Part shown: positions 20,781-26,734 of the stretch, piece after piece | Position numbering within the stretch: the stretch's first letter is position 1 | Layout of the letters: each line of letters opens with the position of its first letter | DNA from: a virus | IMG/VR virus record: IMGVR_UViG_3300013131_000146 | Coordinates: 1-32,049 of that record | Length of the DNA stretch: 32,049 nucleotides | Direction: 5' to 3' (one strand) | Notes under the pieces: model-generated | Seen by the model: only the letters and a program-made list of their open reading frames with translations | Told to the model about the DNA's origin: nothing | Database searches by the model: none | Program-made: the position numbers and the translations under genes

Positions 20781-20861
20781 GCGGCTGTGCCGCATATTCT
20801 GTTTTCGTGGCAGTGCCACATAGTAGTGAGGTCAGTGACCTAAACTTATCAGCCGTGCTGA
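20781..20861 (+). repeat. Four tandem 13-nt stem-loops of one design
   Basis: The 124-bp gap before the scaffold gene has four perfect 5-bp stems, each with a three-base loop NGT closed by C-G: GCGGC-TGT-GCCGC (20781-20793), GTGGC-AGT-GCCAC (20807-20819), AGGTC-AGT-GACCT (20829-20841) and TCAGC-CGT-GCTGA (20849-20861). Steps between starts are 26, 22 and 20 bp. Stems differ in sequence but pairing and loop are kept, which points to selection on structure. The last one touches the ribosome binding site (AAAGGGG) of the scaffold gene. There is no T tract, so they are not simple terminators. Confidence 0.8.
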
Positions 20862-20873
20862 AAGGGGCAAAAA

Positions 20874-21488
20874 ATGAAATTAGAGGATTTAACGCAAGAC
20901 AAGCTAGATGAAATTCTAGGCAAGAATGAGTCTTTGGAAGCTAGTGTTAATGGGCTTAAAAGCGATTTAGTTAAGTTAAAAGCAAAGGCTAAAGGTGCTG
21001 AAATTGACCCAGAGGAACATGCAAACCTGCAAGCTCAAGTCGCAGAATTAACTAGCAAGTTGGAAAACGAAGGTAAGGCAAGCAAGAAAGAGTTAGAGAA
21101 ATTAGCTAATCTTATTAAAGAGAAAGATGGCGCATTAACAACTCATTTGTTGGATGCTGGTCTAACAGACGCACTCGTGAAGTCTAAAGTTAAGCCCGAA
21201 CTAATGGATGCCGCAAAAGCACTACTTGGAAAACAGGCAGTGATTAAGAGCGATAACGGACAATATCAAGCTGTTGTTGGCGATAAAGCGTTAGGCGACT
21301 ATATTAAAGAATGGGTTGCAAGTGATAGTGGAAAGCACTTCGTAACACCTGACAGCAATAGTGGCGGTGGCGCAAGTGGTGGTGATAAAGGCTCTCAAAG
21401 CAAAGTCATTAGTCGTGCCGATTGGGATAGTAAATCTCACGCGGAACGCGCTAACTTAGCAAAAGAGGGCTTTAAAGTAACTGATTAA
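20874..21488 (+). CDS. Head scaffolding protein
   Basis: The 204-aa product has an N-terminal coiled coil (about residues 15-90, SLEASVNGLKSDLVKLKAKAKG and EHANLQAQVAELTSKLENEG). A helical middle (LLDAGLTDALVKSKVKPELMDAAKALL) and a Gly/Ser-rich hinge near 165 lead to a short basic-acidic C-terminal helix (SRADWDSKSHAERANLAKEGF). This is the design of scaffold proteins that sit directly before the coat gene and guide prohead assembly. AAAGGGG precedes the ATG. No protease domain is seen. Confidence 0.87.
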   Translation: MKLEDLTQDKLDEILGKNESLEASVNGLKSDLVKLKAKAKGAEIDPEEHANLQAQVAELTSKLENEGKASKKELEKLANLIKEKDGALTTHLLDAGLTDALVKSKVKPELMDAAKALLGKQAVIKSDNGQYQAVVGDKALGDYIKEWVASDSGKHFVTPDSNSGGGASGGDKGSQSKVISRADWDSKSHAERANLAKEGFKVTD

Positions 21489-21506
21489 CTTTAAAGGAAA
21501 ACTAAA

Positions 21507-22649
21507 ATGGCTAATATTTTAACCAATCTAGCTGCGGACTTATACAAAGCAGCCGACGTTGTAGGTCGTGAACTTACAGGCGTTATTTCAAGCGCAACTA
21601 TCAATGGCGATGCAAGCGACCGTGTAGCATTGAATGATGTGGTACGTTCACACTTCACACGTGCAGCTACAGCAGTTGATAACGCACCTTCTATGACTAT
21701 CCCAGAAGGTACAGACCAAACTGTTGACAGTAAAACATTGTCAATCACTAAATCTCGTGGCGTTCAAATCCCATGGACAGGTGAGGACATCCGTCATGTA
21801 AACAATGGCGCAGGTTTTGAAACTATTTATGGCGACCAAATCCGTCAAGCGATGCGTACATTGGCTAACGAAATCGAAGTGGACTTAGCAACTGCTGCTT
21901 ATGTAGGTGCTTCTCGTGCTTATGGTACTGCTGGCACTACTCCATTTGCATCAAACTTCAACGATGTTGCTGAATTGCGTAAAATCTTGGTTGACAATGG
22001 CGCACCAATGACAGATGTGACAATGGTATTGAACACTGCTGCTGGCACTAAATTGCGTAACTTGGCTCAATTGCAAAAAGCAAACGAAAATGGCTCAGGC
22101 CAACTATTGCGTAATGGCGTATTGCTAGACTTGCAAGGCATTATGCTTAAAGAGTCTGCTGGCATTCAATTGCCTGCTGTTGGTACAGGTGCAAGCTATC
22201 AAGTGAACAACGCTTCTGGTTACGCTGTTGGCGCAACTACAATCGCGCTTGATACTGGTTCAGGCACTATCTTGGCTGGTGACATCATCACTTTTGCTGG
22301 TGACACTAACAAATACGTTGTTGCTACTGCATTGACAGGCGGTAACGTAGTATTGGCTGCACCTGGCTTGCGTCAAACTCTTGCTGACAATGTTGCAGTA
22401 ACAGTGACAGCAGCTTCTACTCGTAACGTTGTATTCCATCGCAATGCTTTGGAATTGGCAATCCGCGCACCAGCGATGCCAGCAGGTGGCGATGCAGCAG
22501 TAGATGCAATGACAATCCAAGACCCATATTCAGGTCTTGTGTTTGAAGTGCGTGCATATAAAGGCTTCCAAAAAGCAATGTTTAACGTATCCGCAGCATG
22601 GGGTACTAAACTATGGAAACCAGAATTTGCAGCAGTGTTGTTAGGCTAA
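21507..22649 (+). CDS. Major capsid protein, P22 coat-protein type
   Basis: The 380-aa protein starts MANILTNLAADLYKAADVVGRELTGVI and goes on with ASDRVALNDVVRSHF, the beginning of the P22 Gp5 coat family (HK97 fold). Residues about 228-310 are a beta-rich stretch (NNASGYAVGATTIALDTGSGTILAGDIITFAGDTNKYVV) that may be an inserted domain, as P22 coat has its I-domain. The end (YSGLVFEVRAYKGFQKAMFNVSAAWGTKLWKPEFAAVLLG) is typical. AAAGGA lies upstream. It should be the most abundant virion protein; codons are noticeably uniform. Confidence 0.93.
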   Translation: MANILTNLAADLYKAADVVGRELTGVISSATINGDASDRVALNDVVRSHFTRAATAVDNAPSMTIPEGTDQTVDSKTLSITKSRGVQIPWTGEDIRHVNNGAGFETIYGDQIRQAMRTLANEIEVDLATAAYVGASRAYGTAGTTPFASNFNDVAELRKILVDNGAPMTDVTMVLNTAAGTKLRNLAQLQKANENGSGQLLRNGVLLDLQGIMLKESAGIQLPAVGTGASYQVNNASGYAVGATTIALDTGSGTILAGDIITFAGDTNKYVVATALTGGNVVLAAPGLRQTLADNVAVTVTAASTRNVVFHRNALELAIRAPAMPAGGDAAVDAMTIQDPYSGLVFEVRAYKGFQKAMFNVSAAWGTKLWKPEFAAVLLG

Positions 22650-22655
22650 ACCAAA

Positions 22656-22673
22656 GGCGGGGGAAACCCCGCC
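22656..22673 (+). promoter_or_regulatory. GAAA-tetraloop hairpin after the capsid gene
   Basis: GGCGGGG (22656-22662) and CCCCGCC (22667-22673) form a perfect 7-bp GC stem with a GAAA loop, seven bases after the capsid stop. No T run follows, so it more likely protects the capsid mRNA end or slows read-through than ends transcription. Confidence 0.7.
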
Positions 22674-22691
22674 ATATTAAGGGGCAAATAA

Positions 22692-22919
22692 ATGGGTAAA
22701 TCAGATAAAGTCGAGCAAGTAGAAGCAATCGAAACCGAAACTGTGGAAACAGCAGAGGCAGAGCAAGCTGAAACTGCGGAAGTCGAGCAAGTAGAAGCAA
22801 AGGCTGAAGGCGTAGTGAAAATGGTTCGTAGTGCGTCAGAATATCCTGAACCACACGAAGCAGATGTCGCTGCAAGTGAAGTCGAGCATTACAAAGGCTA
22901 CGGCTGGACAGAGGCTTAG
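22692..22919 (+). CDS. Acidic low-complexity 75-aa protein after the capsid gene
   Basis: The first two thirds are Glu/Val/Ala repeats (VEQVEA, ETVETAEAEQ), with VEQVEA encoded twice by an exact 20-bp direct repeat (22709-22728 and 22781-22800). The last third is a more ordered segment SASEYPEPHEADVAASEVEHYKGYGW. Short proteins with this ending lie after coat genes in other phages and may belong to the head or the neck, but their role is not known. AAGGGG precedes the start. Hairpins flank the gene on both sides. Confidence 0.72.
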   Translation: MGKSDKVEQVEAIETETVETAEAEQAETAEVEQVEAKAEGVVKMVRSASEYPEPHEADVAASEVEHYKGYGWTEA

Positions 22920-22927
22920 TGCAAAAA

Positions 22928-22956
22928 GTAGAAAGTCCCTTAGCGGGGCTTTCTGC
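22928..22956 (+). promoter_or_regulatory. Stem-loop between acidic protein and neck gene
   Basis: The segments 22928-22939 and 22945-22956 pair over twelve positions, ten of them Watson-Crick and two G-T (22929/22955 and 22936/22948), around the loop TTAGC. No T tract follows. It is another of the non-terminator hairpins in the virion block, perhaps limiting expression of downstream genes or protecting mRNA. Confidence 0.68.
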
Positions 22957-22976
22957 TGGGTGCATTGGGGAATAAT

Positions 22977-23495
22977 ATGACGCTAATTGTTGAAAACGGA
23001 ACAGGTCTAGCAGACGCAGAGAGTTTTATTAGCGTTGCAGACGCCAATACATACCACTCCAATCGTGGGAATACTTCTTGGGCGAGTTTAACGGACACCG
23101 TTAAAGAGCAGTGCCTACGCAGAGCAACTGATTACCTTGAACAAGTTTATCGTATGCGCTGGATTGGATATCGCCACACAGAAGCTCAAGCATTGAGCTT
23201 CCCTCGTGATGAAGTGCCTAGACGTGACTTCACTTATCTCAATCAGTTTAGTTATTATCCAAATGACGCAGTGCCTAGCGAAGTTAAAAACGCTTGCGCT
23301 GAACTCGCTTTAAAAGCCAATACCGAAACGCTTGCGCCTGACTTAGAACGTGTCACTAAACGCGAGAAAGTTGGTGTGCTTGAGGTTGAATACGATACAA
23401 ACAGCCAGCCTTACAAAAAATATCGCATCATCGACAACATGCTTGCGCCATTCCTAAGTGGTGACGGCATTCAGCGACCAGTGAGCCGTGTGTGA
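22977..23495 (+). CDS. Head-tail adaptor (DnaT-like family)
   Basis: ATG at 22977 with GGGGAA just before is preferred over a TTG at 22965. The 172-aa product has LIVENGTGLADAESFISVADANTYHSNRGN, then QCLRRATDYLEQVYRMRWIGYR and FPRDEVPRR, a pattern of proteins labelled DnaT-like ssDNA-binding in databases but placed in head-tail joining clusters. It is most likely the adaptor that binds under the portal. It overlaps the next gene by four bases. Confidence 0.82.
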   Translation: MTLIVENGTGLADAESFISVADANTYHSNRGNTSWASLTDTVKEQCLRRATDYLEQVYRMRWIGYRHTEAQALSFPRDEVPRRDFTYLNQFSYYPNDAVPSEVKNACAELALKANTETLAPDLERVTKREKVGVLEVEYDTNSQPYKKYRIIDNMLAPFLSGDGIQRPVSRV

Positions 23496-23845
23496 ACTAC
23501 GACAAACTTAAATCAACGGCTCGGAGTCTATTAAAGAGTTTCGGTCAATTGATGACGATTACTCGTGATGTCGCAGGCACTTATGACCCAGCAACAGGAA
23601 CGATAGTTAATACGCAAGCAACATATACAGACTATGGCGTTGTATTGCCTTATGGTGACGGCAGCGCAAGCGTAGCTGATAGTCTTATCCAACAAGGCGA
23701 TAGGCAAGTATTCATTCAAATCAGCACAGAGCCAAAGACAACAGACAAGATTACTATTGCGGGCATGACGTTTAACATCATTGCTGTAAAACCACTTGAG
23801 CCTGCTGGCGTTAATGTGCTTTATGAATTGCAAATCAGAAAATGA
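23492..23845 (+). CDS. Head closure (stopper) protein (GTG start)
   Basis: The GTG overlaps the previous stop. The 117-aa product is beta-rich in its second half (DYGVVLPYGDGSASVADSLIQQGDRQVFIQI, DKITIAGMTFNIIAVKPLEPAGVNVLYELQIRK), the style of SPP1 gp16/HK97-type stoppers which plug the portal after packaging. Order (adaptor, this gene, HK97 gp10-like, tail terminator) supports the call. Sequence similarity alone is modest. Confidence 0.75.
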   Translation: MNYDKLKSTARSLLKSFGQLMTITRDVAGTYDPATGTIVNTQATYTDYGVVLPYGDGSASVADSLIQQGDRQVFIQISTEPKTTDKITIAGMTFNIIAVKPLEPAGVNVLYELQIRK

Positions 23846-24297
23846 TTAAAACGCAAACAAATACGTTTAGGCTTAATTTGAACGGCTTATTAAGCAAAGC
23901 TGGCGCAAATGCCGAAGCGGTTGCGCGTAAAATTGCGCTTGAAACATATAGTCGAGTAGTTAAGAAAAGCCCTGTTGATAGTGGCAGACTGCGTGGCAAT
24001 TGGAATGTTGGCGTCAATAATGCTGACATCGCAGAATATCCTGCCGACAATGGCGCACTTGGAAGCGAACCAAGTCCAGCGAAAGCGTTAAGTGCTTTAT
24101 CTGAATTTAAACTAGGCGACAGGATTTTAATCACGAATAATTTGCCCTACGTTCACAAATTGGAATATGGGCTTTATGGTGAAGGCGAAAAGACAGTCAA
24201 TGGCTTTTCAAAACAAGCACCGCATGGATTTGTCAGGATTACTTACAAGGAAATTGCAAGCAATCTTGAGAATATTGGTAGAAAGGCAGTCAAATGA
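23842..24297 (+). CDS. HK97 gp10-like tail-completion protein
   Basis: The 151-aa product contains ALETYSRVVKKSPVDSGRLRGNWNVGVN, LGDRILITNNLPYVHKLEYG and an APHGFVRITYKEI ending, all hallmarks of the HK97 gp10 family. These proteins sit at the head-tail joint or complete the tail. It overlaps neighbours by four bases on each side, in the usual order before the tail terminator. Confidence 0.9.
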   Translation: MIKTQTNTFRLNLNGLLSKAGANAEAVARKIALETYSRVVKKSPVDSGRLRGNWNVGVNNADIAEYPADNGALGSEPSPAKALSALSEFKLGDRILITNNLPYVHKLEYGLYGEGEKTVNGFSKQAPHGFVRITYKEIASNLENIGRKAVK

Positions 24298-24701
24298 GTA
24301 TCTTGAAAATAAGTGCAGCTTTTGAAAAAAAGTTAGCGACTATTGCAAGTCCACTTTCCACTGCTTATGAGAACGTGCCTTTTACGCCAGTGACAGGAAC
24401 ACCTTATCAGCGTGTAAGGTTGTTGCCAGCATCGCCTGAAAATCCAACTCTAGGTGATGGATACTACAGGGAAGTTGGTTTTTTCGAGGTCGTGCTGTTT
24501 TACCCACTTAATGACGGCAGGGCTGCTGCACAAACGCGCGCAGAGGCAATTAAAACATTATTCCCTAGAGGTTTGAGCATGATTGAATCTGGTCAGACAG
24601 TTGTTATTCCACGTACTCCAACAATCGGTTTGGCTACGCAACTTGACGATAGATATATCGTGCCAATCACGATAGAATATTATTCAGAGATTATCCCTTA
24701 A
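24294..24701 (+). CDS. Tail terminator (DUF4128-like)
   Basis: The 135-aa product has IASPLSTAYENVPFTPVTGTPYQRVRLLPA, GYYREVGFFEVVLFYPLNDGRAAAQTRAEAIKTLFPRG and the ending IVPITIEYYSEI, matching DUF4128 proteins that cap the tail tube like lambda gpU. It directly precedes the tail tube gene. A strong AAAAAGGAC box lies in the 25-base gap after it. Confidence 0.84.
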   Translation: MSILKISAAFEKKLATIASPLSTAYENVPFTPVTGTPYQRVRLLPASPENPTLGDGYYREVGFFEVVLFYPLNDGRAAAQTRAEAIKTLFPRGLSMIESGQTVVIPRTPTIGLATQLDDRYIVPITIEYYSEIIP

Positions 24702-24726
24702 TGGATTTTTAAAAAGGACAGATAAA

Positions 24727-25917
24727 ATGGCATCATCACAAGGTATTAACAAGGTCATTACCTACAAGAAAGAAGCGTCTTGGGGTACAAAACCAGCATC
24801 AACAGGCGGTCAAGCATTACGTCGTGTTACTGGCTCATTCCAATTGGAAAAAGACACTTACGCTTCAAATGAAATTCTAACTACACAACAAGTGCGCGAT
24901 ATGCGTCATGGCACACGTCGTTCAAGCGGTGCAATTAGCGGTGAATTATCAGGTAGTGCATATTCTGACTTCATTGCTGCTGCATTGCGCAAAGACTTCG
25001 CTGCTGGTGCAACTACTGGCGCAATCATTGTGTTGGCTTCTACAGCAACAACAATCACGCGTTCTAGCGGTTCATTCGTAACTGACGGCTTCAAGGTTGG
25101 TGACGTGGTAAACGTGACAGGATTTACAGACGCAGGCAATAACGGCTTATTCCTAGTGAAAACTGTTGCTGCTAGCACATTAACTGTTGCTGCGCTTGCT
25201 GGTCAAACTCGTACTGTTGAAGCTGCTGGCGATACAGTGACGGTTGCTGTTAAAGGCAAAAAGACATACGTTCCTACAACTGGTCATACAGACGATAGTT
25301 TTACATTTGAGGAATGGTACGCTGATACAACTATCAGCCGCACATTCTTGGGCGAGCAAGTGGACACAATGAGTGTTGCTTTGCAACCTAACTCAATGGC
25401 AACAATCGACTTTGGCTTTATGGGTAAAGACGCGGAAGAAGCGACAACATCGCAATACTTCACAAGTCCTACTGCTATCACTGGCGAAGGCATTTATTCT
25501 GCACCTGACGGCTTCTTGTTTATCAATGGAGTTGCAAACGGTGTGGTAACAGGTCTAAACATCAACGTAGCGAATAACATTGCTCAAGAAGCTGTGATTG
25601 GCTCTAACTCAATTGGTGCTAAATCACGCGGCAAGGTTGCTGTGACGATTGACGGCTCTGCAATCTTTGAGGACAACACTGTATTGAACTATTTTGATGC
25701 TGAAACTGAAATTAGCATCACTTACGTTTTAATGAGTGCTGACAATACAAATGCTTTTGTAGTTCACATGCCACGCGTTAAGATTGGCAGCGCATCTACA
25801 GACGATGGTGAAAAGGTCGTGATTTTGAGTTTCAACGGCACTGCGCTTGAATATACAGGCTCAACAACTGGCGTTGAAGCAACAACTATTCAAATTCAGG
25901 ATACAACTATCGTGTAA
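24727..25917 (+). CDS. Major tail tube protein
   Basis: The 396-aa product has NKVITYKKEASWGTKP at the start, GSFQLEKDTYASNEI, RHGTRRSSGAISGELSGSAYSDF and EWYADTTISRTFLGEQVDTMSVAL, all typical of siphophage tail tube proteins of the TTP_3 kind. Residues about 95-175 are an Ig-like beta insert (FVTDGFKVGDVVNVTGFTDAGNNGLFLVKTV) probably exposed on the tube surface. High uniformity of codons fits strong expression. A large stem-loop follows. Confidence 0.9.
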   Translation: MASSQGINKVITYKKEASWGTKPASTGGQALRRVTGSFQLEKDTYASNEILTTQQVRDMRHGTRRSSGAISGELSGSAYSDFIAAALRKDFAAGATTGAIIVLASTATTITRSSGSFVTDGFKVGDVVNVTGFTDAGNNGLFLVKTVAASTLTVAALAGQTRTVEAAGDTVTVAVKGKKTYVPTTGHTDDSFTFEEWYADTTISRTFLGEQVDTMSVALQPNSMATIDFGFMGKDAEEATTSQYFTSPTAITGEGIYSAPDGFLFINGVANGVVTGLNINVANNIAQEAVIGSNSIGAKSRGKVAVTIDGSAIFEDNTVLNYFDAETEISITYVLMSADNTNAFVVHMPRVKIGSASTDDGEKVVILSFNGTALEYTGSTTGVEATTIQIQDTTIV

Positions 25918-25922
25918 CAGAA

Positions 25923-25976
25923 TAGTCATGGCTAGCATTGCGAAAAGAACGCCCGCCCTCGTTCCTGCCATGACTA
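25923..25976 (+). promoter_or_regulatory. Two-tier stem-loop after the tail tube gene
   Basis: TAGTCATGGC (25923-25932) and GCCATGACTA (25967-25976) pair perfectly over ten bases. Inside, GAACG (25947-25951) and CGTTC (25960-25964) form a second 5-bp stem. No T tract follows. Its place between the abundant tube protein and the scarce chaperone suggests mRNA protection or partial transcription stop. Confidence 0.8.
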
Positions 25977-26004
25977 CCTTATAGGGCATATAAAGGGCTG
26001 AACT

Positions 26005-26409
26005 ATGACAAAGACGCTAGACATTACCGCATTTAACGCTATCGCGGAGTCCGAACAAGGCTTCGAGATGAACATGAAAGCCACTGACGGCTCTGAAACA
26101 GGCGTTATCTTTATCATCATTGGTCGATATTCTGACGCAGTACAAAAATGGTCTAAAAAAGTTTTCTCTGAATATCAAACGGAACTTAATCTTGCCAAAC
26201 GCAAGGGCAAAGAACCGCCAGAAAAAACAATTGACGAATTGCGCGAGCAGAATGTGCAAGGCGCAATGGTGCGTGTAATCGGATGGAAAAACGTCAAACA
26301 AGAATTTTCAAAAGAATTATTGCAGCAAGTATTGGCTAACAATCCACACTGGGTTGATGCCATCATTGAGGAAAGTGATAACGCAGCAAATTTCACGAAA
26401 GCCTTGTAG
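26005..26409 (+). CDS. Tail assembly chaperone G
   Basis: The 134-aa product is a small soluble protein in the lambda gpG position, between tube and tape measure. It has a beta N-terminus (FEMNMKATDGSETGVIFIIIGRYSD) and a helical C-terminal half (DELREQNVQGAMVRVIGWKNVKQEFSKELLQQVL). AAAGGG lies upstream. At its 3' end a slippery heptamer and a hairpin allow a fraction of ribosomes to shift to -1 and make the longer GT product. G and GT bind the tape measure and guide tube assembly. Confidence 0.87.
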   Translation: MTKTLDITAFNAIAESEQGFEMNMKATDGSETGVIFIIIGRYSDAVQKWSKKVFSEYQTELNLAKRKGKEPPEKTIDELREQNVQGAMVRVIGWKNVKQEFSKELLQQVLANNPHWVDAIIEESDNAANFTKAL

Positions 26410-26435
26410 ATGCGTTAATCGCTTATTGCAAGGCT
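26388..26435 (+). promoter_or_regulatory. Programmed -1 ribosomal frameshift signal
   Basis: The heptamer A-AAT-TTC (26388-26394) sits in the right frame (codons AAT and TTC of gene G) and fits the X-XXY-YYZ rule, so both tRNAs can re-pair as AAA and TTT. After a spacer of five bases, AGCCTTG (26400-26406) and CAAGGCT (26429-26435) form a 7-bp stem. The G stop at 26407 is in the loop. This is the layout used in lambda-like G/GT genes, where the slip site is GGGAAAG. Confidence 0.85.
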
Positions 26436-26732
26436 GAATTTGCACTAAACAAACTATCCAAAGACAAAAAGCATACAATCCGAGAGCATTACATATCGGC
26501 AGGAATACCTGAAAGCGAATGGGGTATTCCTGAAATGCCTAAGAGCCTTTTTTATGTTTGGGATTGGTTCGTAAAATTAAATAATACGCGACAATCTGGC
26601 GTTTCACTTTCACCAATAACGCATCAAGAGATTTTGTCATTTTGCCTGTTGTATGATATTAAAATGCGACAATGGGAAGTAGATTTGATAAAATTGCTCG
26701 ACAGAGTGGTGATTACTGAAAAGGATGAATAA
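26394..26732 (+). CDS. Tail assembly chaperone T extension (made as GT by frameshift)
   Basis: This frame has no start of its own near the left end; an ATG at 26535 is internal. It is open without stops from the slip site to 26732. Joined to G it gives a product of about 242 aa (130 from G, 112 from T). The T part (SLVDALIAYCKAEFALNKLSKDKKHTIREHYISAGIPESEWGIP, then YVWDWFVKL and ITHQEILSFCLLYDIKMRQWEVDLIKLL) is the helical domain which binds the tape measure. Two bases separate its stop from the tape-measure start. Confidence 0.83.
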   Translation, partial: HESLVDALIAYCKAEFALNKLSKDKKHTIREHYISAGIPESEWGIPEMPKSLFYVWDWFVKLNNTRQSGVSLSPITHQEILSFCLLYDIKMRQWEVDLIKLLDRVVITEKDE

Positions 26733-26734
26733 AT

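Noticed and set aside
20781-20861. The four small stem-loops as intrinsic terminators
   Set aside because: Stems are only 5 bp and none is followed by a T run; four weak terminators in front of scaffold and coat genes would make no sense.
26535-26732. Independent gene starting at ATG 26535
   Set aside because: The frame is open far upstream to the slippery site and the conserved T-like part starts before this ATG, so it is internal to the frameshift product.
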